From Accumulibacter sp. (GTDB taxonomy: Bacteria; Pseudomonadota; Gammaproteobacteria; Burkholderiales; Rhodocyclaceae), in NCBI RefSeq assembly GCF_023806625.1, contig NZ_JAMTDX010000004.1, positions 1-50,013 on the forward strand: a stretch of 50,013 bases of DNA, given 5' to 3'. Both the position numbers and the translations under genes were made by a program. This document shows, piece by piece, positions 34,123 to 42,238 of the stretch. The notes under the pieces were generated by a model. That model saw only the letters and a list, made by a program, of their open reading frames with translations. It ran no database searches and was not told the DNA's origin. The number at the start of each line of letters is the position of its first letter. Positions within the stretch are counted from its first letter, which is position 1.

Positions 34123-34786
34123 CGGTGAACCGGCCAGTTTCGAGGAACGAGGCGATCTCGGCGGCGCAGCGCCGCGAGACCAGCATCGCGGAGTGCGCGA
34201 CCGGCAAGGCCACGGAGTCCTTCGCGCCGGGCAGGCGCGTCTCGGCGAGCGCAACCACGCCGTCGTTCGGCCGGGGTAGGCCGGGAACGACCCGGCCGAG
34301 GCCGACACTGCGCGTTCCGGCGACGACGCCGACTTCGATTCCGCTGGGCGCGCGGATGCCGGTTGCCTGGGCGCGCGACAGCCACTCGATGATCGAGCGT
34401 CCGAGGATCGTCGTCATTCCGGGGACGCCGGCCAGACGGCGTGCGCAATGGCTGTCGAGACACGGCGTGCCGAGCAGCACCGCACGGCGAAAACGCGGAT
34501 CGGCCGGGCCGGCGAGCATTTCGAGGATGATCAGGCCACCGAGGCTGTGCCCGACGAAGTCGATCCGTGCTGCGCCGGTCGTCGCCACGAAGCCGCGCAA
34601 GGCTTGCGCGTTCTCCGACAGAGTCGCGCGCACGCTGGGGTAGGCGAAGTATCGGACCTGGTGGCCGCGGCGCCGCAGCCAGCGGCCGTGCGGGGTGCAG
34701 ACGAGGGCCGGTGTCCACAGGCCGTGCACCAGGATGACCGTGTCGGCCGGCGGGCCGCCGGCGATGCTAGCGTCGTCTTTGGACAT
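34106..34786 (-). CDS. Alpha/beta hydrolase (triacylglycerol lipase-like)
   Basis: 226 residues. The strand and oxyanion motif VILVHGLW begins at residue 17. The nucleophile elbow is GHSLGG with Ser81. A late acidic segment (RPNDGVVALAE) and His in PVAHSAML complete a plausible catalytic triad. There is no signal peptide. The start at 34786 (MSKDDAS) is chosen because similarity begins just after it. It is a short PGAP1/lipase-type hydrolase. Its stop overlaps the start of the lipoprotein peptidase gene, so the two are probably cotranscribed. Substrate unknown. Confidence 0.82.
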   Translation of the reverse strand: MSKDDASIAGGPPADTVILVHGLWTPALVCTPHGRWLRRRGHQVRYFAYPSVRATLSENAQALRGFVATTGAARIDFVGHSLGGLIILEMLAGPADPRFRRAVLLGTPCLDSHCARRLAGVPGMTTILGRSIIEWLSRAQATGIRAPSGIEVGVVAGTRSVGLGRVVPGLPRPNDGVVALAETRLPGAKDSVALPVAHSAMLVSRRCAAEIASFLETGRFTDERPG

Positions 34787-35106
34787 TCGTCGATCCGTTG
34801 TCGCGGGCCAGGCCCGCCGGCCGGTTCGCCTATTGCCGGGGGCCGGATGGTGGACGACCGGTTCCGGCACCAGGGAAGACGAATGCTAGCACCGCCGGTG
34901 GCGTCGTGCTCGGTCTGCCCGGCTGCTCGTCGGCCGCGGCCGAGGCCCCACGTGCGGCCCGACCTGGCGGATACCGATTCGTGATAGCCTTTCCGTGAGA
35001 GCGCTCCACGCTGCGATCGGCATCCGGAGAAATCGCCCGGGCAGCGCCGGGGTGTCGGTGCCAGGGGCGATCGTCTTGCCAGAGGCGACGAGCGGGGAAA
35101 CAGGCG
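34787..35106. other. Divergent intergenic region (320 bases)
   Basis: It lies between the hydrolase (minus) and the aldo/keto reductase (plus) and must hold both promoters. G+C falls slightly near 34970-34995 (ATACCGATTCGTGATAGCC), which is the best place for a -10 region, but I cannot confirm it. No gene or repeat is seen. Confidence 0.4.
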
Positions 35107-36051
35107 ATGAAGGCTGAAGAGCACAGGCCGGTCCGGGGCGAGCGGCGCAGGCTGCTGAAGACGATGGCTGCCGGCGGCATCGCTCTGGCCGGAAGTGCGC
35201 TTGGCGCGAAGGCCCGTCCAGCACCGGACGGGTTGCTCAGGCGGATCATTCCGTCGTCGGGCGAGGCGATCGCTGCCGTCGGGCTGGGCACCTTCGATAC
35301 CTTCGACGTTGCGCCGCCGCTCGCGCCAATGCTCGAGCCGGTCGTCGAACGCTTCGTGGCCCTTGGCGGGCAGGTGGTCGACAGCTCCCCGATGTACGGC
35401 CGCTCGGAAGCGATCGTCGGCGAACTGTCGGCCAGGCTGGGCTTGCGCAGTCACCTCTTCCTGGCGACCAAGGTGTGGACTCGCGGGCGTCGCGAAGGCC
35501 TTCGGCAGATGGAAGAGTCGCTGCGCCTGTTACGGACGGAGTGCCTCGATCTGCTCCAGGTGCACAATCTCGTCGACTGGGAGGCACACCTTCCGACCCT
35601 GCGCGACTGGAAGCAGCAGGGACGCATCCGCTACCTCGGCGTCACGCACTATCACGAAGGCGCCTACCGGGAACTCGAGACGGTGCTGCGGGCCACGCGG
35701 CCCGATTTCGTGCAACTCAATTACAGCATGGCCGAACGCGAAGCCGAATTGCGCCTGCTGCCGCTGGCGCAGGAACTGGGCATCGCGGTGCTCGTCAACC
35801 GCCCGTTCGCCAAGGCCGCGCTGTTCTCACGGGTCCGCGGCAAGCCGCTGCCCGACTGGGCCGCCGACTTCGATTGCGCGAGCTGGGCGCAGTTCTTCCT
35901 GAAGTTCATCCTCGCCAGGCCGGCAGTGACCTGCGTCATCCCGGCGACCGGCAAGCCGGAGCATGTCGAGGACAACCTGGCGGCCGCTCGCGGCCGTCTG
36001 CCCGATGTCCGTGAGCAGGCCCGGATGGTCGACCATCTGGCGCGTGTCTGA
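35107..36051 (+). CDS. Tat-exported aldo/keto reductase
   Basis: 314 residues. The N-terminus has a twin-arginine signal (GERRRLLKTMAAGGIALAGS) cut near residue 38. The remainder is an aldo/keto reductase barrel with the tetrad in view: Asp and Tyr in VDSSPMYGRS, Lys in LATKVW and His in LLQVHNL. TKVWTRGRREGLRQMEES and IRYLGVTHYHEG match bacterial secreted members. Tat export implies folding in the cytoplasm with bound NADP(H) before reaching the periplasm. The gene stands alone between a divergent hydrolase and decayed DNA. Substrate unknown. The start is the only one giving a complete Tat signal. Confidence 0.88.
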   Translation: MKAEEHRPVRGERRRLLKTMAAGGIALAGSALGAKARPAPDGLLRRIIPSSGEAIAAVGLGTFDTFDVAPPLAPMLEPVVERFVALGGQVVDSSPMYGRSEAIVGELSARLGLRSHLFLATKVWTRGRREGLRQMEESLRLLRTECLDLLQVHNLVDWEAHLPTLRDWKQQGRIRYLGVTHYHEGAYRELETVLRATRPDFVQLNYSMAEREAELRLLPLAQELGIAVLVNRPFAKAALFSRVRGKPLPDWAADFDCASWAQFFLKFILARPAVTCVIPATGKPEHVEDNLAAARGRLPDVREQARMVDHLARV

Positions 36052-36351
36052 GCCAGCGAGAAGGTGAGCAGGCGCCCCGACCATGTTGCCCGCCGAAGGA
36101 TGAGTGCGCCGTCGGATCTGGGCTGTGTGCGTAGTGCGGGCGAGCGCCTGCAAGTCCGGCAGAACTGCACGAGGAAGCACATTGGCGTCCGGGCGATGCT
36201 GCTCGAGGGCATCCTGCAGGTCCAATGCGCCGACGCTCCGCACGGAACCGAATAACGGGCACGCGAAGATCGGGCGCGGCGTCCGTCAAGAAGGGGGTTG
36301 CCGATGCCTCGACCCTGATCAAGTGAGTTCCCCCTGGGGCCGATGAGCACT
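36052..36351. other. Non-coding or decayed stretch after the reductase gene
   Basis: No frame shows recognisable similarity. Near 36325-36348 the run GAGTTCCCC, CTGGGG, CCGATGAGC looks like a shortened version of the CRISPR-type repeat that starts at 36352. Otherwise I see nothing. Confidence 0.4.
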
Positions 36352-36380
36352 GTGTTCCCCGCGCTCACGGGGATGGAGCG
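36352..36380. repeat. Single type I-E-like CRISPR repeat (29 bases)
   Basis: The 29-base unit begins GTGTTCCCCGCG, has a CTCA loop and continues CGGGGATGGAGCG. Its length, GTGTTCCCCGCG start and CGGGGAT second arm match the well-known type I-E repeat consensus. The flanking 32-base windows are not followed by another full repeat, and no cas genes are present, so it is an orphan unit, not an array. It sits exactly where the xdhC remnant loses its similarity. Confidence 0.6.
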
Positions 36381-36903
36381 GCATGAACGCATCGGCGCCG
36401 ATGATCAGCAGGCGCCGCGCGGGCCCATGCACGGTGCGCAGCAGCTTGCCGTCCCAGCGCGTGTCCTCGTCCGGGGTCGCTTCGTCGACGCTGCAGCGCC
36501 CGCTGGCGACTTCGAGCGTACGCGCGACGAGTCGGCCCGCGGCGACAGACTGCTCGATCTGCGCGAGCAGAGACAGGTCCGGGCGTGGCTCGATGACCAG
36601 TTCGAGCGTTCCACCGCAGGGCAAGCCGAAGCGCGCGGCCTGCGCCCTGCGGACGCCGTAGACGAGGGTCGACGGACGATCGCCAGCGAACTCGCCAGCG
36701 CGCATCCGGCTGATCAGATCGTCCTCGATGCAGCCGCCGGAAACCGAGCCGGCGACGACCCCGTCATCGCGTAGGGCCATCCACGCGCCAGCGGGACGCG
36801 GTGCCGATCCTCAGGTGCGCGCAAGGATGATCAGGGCGACGCGGTGTCCGCTGCTGCTCCAGCGCGTCAGCGCTGCGAGGGCCTGCCGATCGGTGCTGTC
36901 CAT
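36381..36903 (-). pseudogene. xdhC: XdhC/CoxI-family remnant with internal stop and lost C-terminus
   Basis: Minus-strand reading from ATG 36903 gives MDSTDRQALAALTRWSSSGH and RVALIILART. An in-frame TGA at 36811-36813 follows, where the family has a Trp of TWGS, then GSAPRPAG, VAGSVSGGCIEDDLI, RFGLPCGGTLELVIEP and RRLLIIGA. These are the XdhC N-terminal domain and the first strand of its Rossmann domain. Similarity ends at GADAF, directly beside the CRISPR-like repeat. XdhC inserts sulfurated molybdenum cofactor into xanthine dehydrogenase-type enzymes. No partner subunit gene is recognisable here. With a nonsense codon and a missing C-terminal half it is almost certainly inactive. Confidence 0.82.
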
Positions 36904-37308
36904 CGGTGCGGTGCGGGTTCAGGCGAGCAGGTCGTTGGCGCGCAGCGGCCGATTCTCCGCGAGACCCATGGTCGGGGACTGGTCACTGACTTTGCTGGAG
37001 ATCATCGGCAGGATCCTGAGACGGATTGGACAGGCGATCAGCGGTGGTAGCCGGACATATTCGACTCTGCGTCCACTTCGCCGTTCCGCTACAGCCGGCC
37101 CCGACACGCTGCTGCCGTTGGTCCGCTGCGCCCATCGGTCGGCTCCCGCGTCACTCCCGCCGCTCGACTCTCAGGCTTCCAATGGCCGGTTCCGTAGTCG
37201 ACCGGCCGCTCTTGATAACCACTCGCCGTGGAGAAAAGCAGGCCACGGATTGATTGCCAGGCTGTGGTCATCGGAGGGCATTTCCGCATGCCGACTCCGT
37301 GCATTCTG
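36904..37308. other. 405-base gap without a supported gene
   Basis: A short minus-strand frame ending GLAENRPLRANDLLA has the look of a protein C-terminus and could be the tail of a lost gene preceding xdhC, but I cannot assign a family. Nothing else is recognisable. Confidence 0.4.
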
Positions 37309-38034
37309 CTAGGGGGCAAAGTCGACCAACTCGTCGCGCCACTGGTCCGAGATTGCGCCGTTCGCGCGCGTGTCGGCGTAATCGTGGCGCACCGCGCGGG
37401 AAACCGCTGGCACATACCAGTAGCTCTCCTTCACAGTGCCACTCCAGTTGTAGCCGCCCTCGCTAGCGTAGTATCGCCCCGCATGGTCCACGCGCAGGGC
37501 CATGAACTGTCCGGCCGGAACGTTGACGCTTTCCCAGCCAACGACATGCGCGGTCTGCTCGATACGCGTGTTGCGGCCGTTGGCGGTCACTTCGAAGTCA
37601 AGTTTCCAGGTCTTGCCGATGCTCAGCGGAAAGCTCAGCGGTGCGTACTCGCCCTTCACGCGCGCGTCGGCGAAGCCGTGGTGGCGGGGATCGAACCGTT
37701 CGCCGGTAATGCTGCCGCGTCGCACGGCATCATCGGAATCAAGGATGGTCCAGCGCACCATCCAGCGGCCGGACTCCTCGAACAACAAGCTCTGGCGAAA
37801 GCGTTCGGTTTCCTCGTTACGCCAGAGGTCGATGCGACGATAGGTCCAGGACTGACCGACCTTCAGTTCAGGTGACTTGACGGCCTCGTCTTTCGTCGGT
37901 GAAGGGGTCGCGGTTACCGGCTTGTCAGCGTTGATGGATCCCGGCGGATATACGCTGGTAACCTTGGCCGGGCGTGTTTCGAGGCAAGTGCAAGCAGTGA
38001 GGCACGCCAGCAGAAGCAGCGCGGCGGGCTTCAT
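37309..38034 (-). CDS. Exported lipoprotein of unknown function
   Basis: 241 residues. MKPAALLLLACLTAC is a lipoprotein signal with lipobox LTAC. The mature protein has a Pro/Thr/Lys linker, then a beta-rich domain (LKVGQSWTYRRIDLW, SFPLSIGKTWKLDFEV, VNVPAGQFMALRVDHAG, ESYWYVPAVSRAVRHDYAD). The pattern is that of small secreted beta-sandwich proteins of unknown role. Its ATG overlaps the DUF1566 stop by four bases (ATGA), so the two are translationally coupled and share the divergent promoter at 39276-39444. Confidence 0.8.
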   Translation of the reverse strand: MKPAALLLLACLTACTCLETRPAKVTSVYPPGSINADKPVTATPSPTKDEAVKSPELKVGQSWTYRRIDLWRNEETERFRQSLLFEESGRWMVRWTILDSDDAVRRGSITGERFDPRHHGFADARVKGEYAPLSFPLSIGKTWKLDFEVTANGRNTRIEQTAHVVGWESVNVPAGQFMALRVDHAGRYYASEGGYNWSGTVKESYWYVPAVSRAVRHDYADTRANGAISDQWRDELVDFAP

Positions 38035-39275
38035 TTGCGATACACCGCAGCGGGCGCGACATCGCGCACCAATCGCACCAGGTTGTAGATGCGGCGCACG
38101 TCGCCCTGCGGCCCCATGCCTTCGGGGTAGTCTTCTGGATTGCCTTGCTTGGGATCACTGCGTTGCGCACCGGCGCCATGAACATCGAGCAAAGTGACAT
38201 CGTTGCCGGACATCGGGAAGCGCATGAAGCCGAGCGCTTCGCCGAAGGCGATGTAGACGGCTGTGCTGCCCGGCAGGTGTCCATCGAGGTGGCTGGTACT
38301 GGTCCAGTAGAAGCCGTAGTTGGTCTTGCCACCCTCGTCGATGATCGGTGTACTCGTGAAGACCGGATCGATCGCAGGCCCTCCGGTTGCCTGCGGCGAT
38401 CGGCGGTAGTCGACAATGCTTTGCAGTTCTTTTGCGTTCGGCATGCGCCAGTCGCTGTAACCCGCATAGGTCAGCTGTGCCGACCAGGCCAATGCCTGCG
38501 GCCAGTCCATGCGACCGGTGCCGCTGGGGCCGGCCTTCAGCGTGCCGCTGTCCGCCTGCATCCACATCAGCCCGGTGGCGCGATCCGTCACCGTGCCGTT
38601 GCCGTTGTCCTTGAAGTCGTTGATGCCGTAGCTCGGGTTGCCTCTCACGTAACGCACGAACATCCTGGCCTCGCCACGCGGCCCCTGCAGCTTGGGATAG
38701 CCCTTGATCCTGCCATCGGCGAAGTTAACCCCGAAAACGGTCATATTGCGCCCCATGGTGCGTCCGTGGTACTCGTCGGCGCTCCAGAACTGCGCATCGA
38801 TCGGACGCTCGCCGGCCGACGTATCGCCGTAGCGGAATGCGAAGATGGCATCGAGGAACGGCTTGCCCCAGCGGCCCGGCATGGGCGAGGTGCCGGAGAA
38901 GTCCATCAGCGAGAACAACTCCTTGATGCTCGGCAACCGCCAGTCGGATCGGCCCCCCAGGCGCAAGGCGGCAGCGCCTTCCTTCGCCTCACTCCAGCGA
39001 ACCTTGGCGCCAAGCGCCTGTTGCCAGGTCAGGCCAGTGTTGAGGTCCGTCACCGTTCCGTCGCGATTGTCGCGATAGCGCAATGCCGTCCTGGCGAAAT
39101 ATGCATCCTGTCCGCCCAGGGCAGAATTGGGGCCGGTGCAGGAGATTGCCCTGCCGGCATTGTCGTAGCAGGCGCGCTGTCCGGTCGGAGCGATCGGGTA
39201 ACTGCCCGCGGCCGCATGGCTGGCCGCAACCGCAGCCAGCCATGCAGTTGCAAGCATGGGTTTGAGCGGTCTCAC
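38031..39275 (-). CDS. Exported DUF1566 protein with two repeats
   Basis: 414 residues. A signal peptide ends near SHAAAG. Two DUF1566 (Lcl C-terminal-like) units follow. One has GTVTDLNTGLTWQQALG and SDWRLPSIKELFSLMD; the other has GTVTDRATGLMWMQADSG and SDWRMPNAKELQSIVDY. The C-type-lectin-like fold of this family often acts in carbohydrate or peptide binding. The GTG at 39275 is chosen because AAAGGA lies seven bases upstream; the frame is open further but without similarity. It faces the PqqD-like operon across a 169-base divergent region holding a direct repeat. It may be the sensor-side or surface partner of that system (inference). Confidence 0.86.
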   Translation of the reverse strand: MRPLKPMLATAWLAAVAASHAAAGSYPIAPTGQRACYDNAGRAISCTGPNSALGGQDAYFARTALRYRDNRDGTVTDLNTGLTWQQALGAKVRWSEAKEGAAALRLGGRSDWRLPSIKELFSLMDFSGTSPMPGRWGKPFLDAIFAFRYGDTSAGERPIDAQFWSADEYHGRTMGRNMTVFGVNFADGRIKGYPKLQGPRGEARMFVRYVRGNPSYGINDFKDNGNGTVTDRATGLMWMQADSGTLKAGPSGTGRMDWPQALAWSAQLTYAGYSDWRMPNAKELQSIVDYRRSPQATGGPAIDPVFTSTPIIDEGGKTNYGFYWTSTSHLDGHLPGSTAVYIAFGEALGFMRFPMSGNDVTLLDVHGAGAQRSDPKQGNPEDYPEGMGPQGDVRRIYNLVRLVRDVAPAAVYRK

Positions 39276-39355
39276 GGGAATTCCTTTCTCTGTCGACGAT
39301 GGTGCAAAGTGTGCGCCGCAATATCGGAGGAAGATTGGCAGCCTCGCCACGATTC

Positions 39356-39370
39356 CTCCCAGATTCCTCC
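39356..39370 (+). promoter_or_regulatory. Predicted response-regulator operator (11-bp direct repeat)
   Basis: CTCCCAGATTCCTCC is the middle of an array with 11-base period (GATTCCTCCCAGATTCCTCC), in the divergent region 81 bases before the DUF1566 start and 75 before the PqqD-like start. A matching element, CTCCAAGATGCCTCC, with 13 of 15 bases the same, precedes the LTxxQ gene at 48391-48405 on the other strand, again pointing towards its gene. OmpR/PhoB-type regulators bind direct repeats with this period, and one is encoded at 45933-46619. Confidence 0.55.
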
Positions 39371-39444
39371 CTGTTCAGTGCCAGATCGGTTTCCAGAATC
39401 CGTCCCAGGGATGACGCAGGGCGTCATCGACACAGGAGACGGAA

Positions 39445-39699
39445 ATGCAAACCCACACAATCAATTCGCTGCGCTTGAAGGCGATCGTCCTGAACGGCGG
39501 CGCCCATGCTTTCGATACCCGCACCGGTCGCAGCTACAGCGTCAACGCCACCGCGCAGGTTGCCCTGCTGATGCTGCAGGACGGCGCTTCACGGGATGAA
39601 CTGATCGAACGCCTGGCGGGGCTGTGCGCTCAGCCGGAATCGGTGGTGGCCGCGGGCATCGACGGCTTCATCGAGCAGTTGGGGAGGTACGCATCATGA
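39445..39699 (+). CDS. PqqD-like peptide-binding protein
   Basis: 84 residues. GGAHAFDTRTGRSYSVNATA, VALLMLQDGASRDELI and GFIEQLGRY have the PqqD (RiPP recognition element) pattern: a beta-turn segment followed by three helices. Such proteins hold a leader peptide for a modifying enzyme. AGGAGACGG lies just before the ATG. It heads an operon in which every following gene overlaps or nearly touches its neighbour; its stop overlaps the ATP-grasp ATG (ATGA). No obvious precursor peptide is visible next to it, so it may act on a protein encoded elsewhere or on a small amino-acid-like substrate. Confidence 0.75.
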   Translation: MQTHTINSLRLKAIVLNGGAHAFDTRTGRSYSVNATAQVALLMLQDGASRDELIERLAGLCAQPESVVAAGIDGFIEQLGRYAS

Positions 39700-40808
39700 T
39701 CCATCATGCCGAGCTGCAACACTGGACACGCTGGAACATCGCCGTTACCGGCATGAACGCCAAGCCCGACAACCCCGGCCCCGGTGTTGCCGTGGCACGT
39801 TGCCTGCGCGAGGAAGGAAGCTTTCGCGGGCGCATCGTCGGTCTTGGCTACGAGACGCTCGACCCCGGGCTCCACCAGCGCGAGACCTGCGACAGCGGGC
39901 ATCTGCTGCCTTACCCGGCGGCCGGCGCCGCCGCTCTGCTGGAACGGCTCGACGAGGTGCTCGAGGTGGAGCCGGTGGATGCGCTGATTCCCTGCCTAGA
40001 CGCCGAATTGCCCAATTTCATCGCTATCGAAGCCGAGCTACGGCGGCGCGGCGTGCGCATGATGATTCCCGGACGTGAACAACTGCGCCGGCGCGACAAG
40101 GATCGCTTGCCGGAACTGTGCGCCGCCGCCGGCGTCGCCACGCCCGACGTGCGCCGTCTTCCCGGCGCCGACTTTTTCGATACCTGCGCGGTGGAGGGCT
40201 GGGCCTATCCGCTGGTGGTCAAGAGCGTGTTCTACGATGCCTACGTCGTCAACTCCCCCGCCGAAGCCAAGCTGCGCTTCCAGCAAATGGCAGCCAGCTG
40301 GGGCTATCCGGTGCTGGTGCAGCGATACGTGGAGGGAGACGAAGTCAACCTCACCGCCCTTGGCGATGGTCGCGGCGCCATGGTCGGCGAGGTGATGATG
40401 AAGAAGCAGGCACTGACCGACAAGGGCAAGGCCTGGGCGGGCGTTGCCATCGACGATCCGGACCTTCGCGAGGTTGGCCGGAAAGTGCTTTCGGAACTGC
40501 GTTGGTGCGGACCGCTGGAACTGGAAATGCTGCGCGACGAGAGCGGCACCCTGCACCTGATCGAGATCAATCCGCGCTTCCCGGCGTGGATCTACCTGAG
40601 CCACGGCGTCGGCCGCAACCTGCCGGCTGCCCTGCTGGCGCTACTGCACGGAACGAAGCCCGAGCGCCTGCCGCTGGCGCCGCCGCGCCCAGGCACCACC
40701 TTTATCCGCCATGCCCGCGAAACCATCGTCCCGATCGTGGACATCGCCAACCTCACGCTCACTGGCAGCACCCTGCCGGCAATCGGCATGCTTGCCCACG
40801 CCGCCTGA
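39696..40808 (+). CDS. ATP-grasp ligase (carbamoyl-phosphate-synthase-like)
   Basis: 370 residues. Residues about 16-110 form a pre-ATP-grasp Rossmann part (NIAVTGMNAKPDNPGPGVAV, CLDAELPNFIAIEAELRRRG). The ATP-grasp domain follows, with KDRLPELCAAAGVATPD, YPLVVKSVF, YVEGDEVNLTAL and the magnesium-binding end GPLELEMLRDESG...LIEINPRFPAW. These enzymes join a carboxylate to an amine or thiol through an acyl phosphate. GGGGAGG before the ATG and the four-base overlap with the PqqD-like gene fix the start. Together with the following decarboxylase it suggests synthesis or tailoring of an amino-acid-derived compound. The substrate is not predictable from sequence. Confidence 0.85.
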   Translation: MIHHAELQHWTRWNIAVTGMNAKPDNPGPGVAVARCLREEGSFRGRIVGLGYETLDPGLHQRETCDSGHLLPYPAAGAAALLERLDEVLEVEPVDALIPCLDAELPNFIAIEAELRRRGVRMMIPGREQLRRRDKDRLPELCAAAGVATPDVRRLPGADFFDTCAVEGWAYPLVVKSVFYDAYVVNSPAEAKLRFQQMAASWGYPVLVQRYVEGDEVNLTALGDGRGAMVGEVMMKKQALTDKGKAWAGVAIDDPDLREVGRKVLSELRWCGPLELEMLRDESGTLHLIEINPRFPAWIYLSHGVGRNLPAALLALLHGTKPERLPLAPPRPGTTFIRHARETIVPIVDIANLTLTGSTLPAIGMLAHAA

Positions 40809-40827
40809 TTCGTTAAAGGAATTCGCC

Positions 40828-42237
40828 ATGACTGATTTGACCTGGGAAGTCCCCCGCATCATGCCGTTGGAGTTCCAATCACTCAACAAGTTCGGCCATC
40901 GCCGTGTGCGCACCGACGCGCAGGCGACTATCGACGGCGTCGCCATCGACGGCCTGGTCGAGCGTTTCGGCTCGCCGCTGTACGTCACGTCCGAGCAGCG
41001 CCTGCGGGCCAACATCCGGCGCATCCGACAAGCCTTCGCCGAGCGGGTCCCGAATGTCATCCATGGCTGGTCGTACAAGACCAATTACAACGGTGCGGTC
41101 TGCACCATCCTCCACCAGGAAGGCTCCTGGGCGGAAGTCGTGTCGCGTTTCGAGTACGAGAAGGCTCGTGCGCTGGGTGTGCCCGGCGAACACATCCTGT
41201 TCAACGGCCCGAACAAGTCTCGGGCGATTCTGGAACGGGCGATCGCCGACGGCGCACTGATCCATGTCGATCATCTCGACGAACTGGAGTTCATCGAACG
41301 CATCGGCCGGGAGCGCAGCGCCTGCGTGCCGGTGACGCTGCGGCTCAACCTCAATACGGGCTATACCGAATCGTGGAGCCGCTTCGGTTTCAACCTCGAA
41401 TCCGGCGCGGCGCGCGCAGCGATAGCCAGGGTCAAGAGCAGTCCTCACCTGCGCATGAACGGCCTGCATTGCCACATCGGCACCTTCATTCTCGATCCGC
41501 GCGCCTATGCCGCCGAGGTAGCCGCGCTGTGTACTCTGGCCAGGGAAGTCGAAGCTGACGGGACGCGCCTGGGCTATATCGACATCGGCGGCGGCCTGCC
41601 CTCCCGGAATGCCTTGCAAGGCATCTACCTGCCGCCTGAACAGGCGGTGCCGGATATCGAAGAGTACGCCGAGGCGATCGGCAGCGCCTTCCTCGTCGGT
41701 ACCGCGTATCGGGTGGAGAACGGCGAAGATCGGCCGGCCCTCGTGTTCGAGAGCGGCCGAGCGGTGATCGACGATGCACAGTCGCTGATCACCTCGGTGG
41801 TGGGCCGCAAGGAACTGGCCGATGGCCGCCCTGCCGCAATCCTCGATGCCGGCCTGAACGCGCTGTTCACCGCGCTGTGGTATGACCACCCGGTGCGCCT
41901 GGCGTCGCCAGCCCGCGGCGAGCCGCGTGACACGGTGCTGTACGGACCGCTGTGCATGAACATCGACGTGGTGCGCCGCTCAGTGCAGCTGCCGCCGCTT
42001 GCCGTCGGAGATCGTCTGGTGGTGAATCCGGTCGGCGCCTACAACACCACCCAGTCCATGCAGTTCATCGAGTACCGTCCGGCCACGGTGTTGATCCATG
42101 GCGAAAGGGAGGTCAGCGTGATTCGGGAAGCCGAAAGTCTCGAGGTGGTGTGCGGCCCGGAACGAATTCCGCCGCATCTGTCGCGCGTCGGCGGCGAGAC
42201 CGCGCGCATCGTTCCGCTCCGAACCACCGGAGGCTGA
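40828..42237 (+). CDS. Fold-III PLP decarboxylase (diaminopimelate/ornithine decarboxylase-like)
   Basis: 469 residues. WSYKTNYNGAV carries the PLP-lysine. GLHCHIGTFI, YIDIGGGLPS, FESGRAVIDDAQSLIT and a late YNTTQSMQF are the conserved barrel and C-terminal motifs of the family. Where biosynthetic LysA has a CESxD motif, this protein has CMNIDVV, so the active-site Cys and Asp appear kept but the surroundings differ. AAAGGA seven bases before ATG 40828 sets the start. The housekeeping LysA normally lies elsewhere; here the gene sits between an ATP-grasp ligase and a transporter, so it probably makes a specialised amine. It ends one base before the next ATG. Confidence 0.85.
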   Translation: MTDLTWEVPRIMPLEFQSLNKFGHRRVRTDAQATIDGVAIDGLVERFGSPLYVTSEQRLRANIRRIRQAFAERVPNVIHGWSYKTNYNGAVCTILHQEGSWAEVVSRFEYEKARALGVPGEHILFNGPNKSRAILERAIADGALIHVDHLDELEFIERIGRERSACVPVTLRLNLNTGYTESWSRFGFNLESGAARAAIARVKSSPHLRMNGLHCHIGTFILDPRAYAAEVAALCTLAREVEADGTRLGYIDIGGGLPSRNALQGIYLPPEQAVPDIEEYAEAIGSAFLVGTAYRVENGEDRPALVFESGRAVIDDAQSLITSVVGRKELADGRPAAILDAGLNALFTALWYDHPVRLASPARGEPRDTVLYGPLCMNIDVVRRSVQLPPLAVGDRLVVNPVGAYNTTQSMQFIEYRPATVLIHGEREVSVIREAESLEVVCGPERIPPHLSRVGGETARIVPLRTTGG

Positions 42238-42238
42238 C

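Noticed and set aside
36320-36412. CRISPR array
   Set aside because: Only one full repeat is present; the adjacent 32-base windows are not bounded by further full repeats, and one is part of xdhC.
36811-36813. TGA in xdhC as a possible selenocysteine codon
   Set aside because: The family has Trp, not Cys, at this place, and the gene is also truncated, so a nonsense mutation is simpler.
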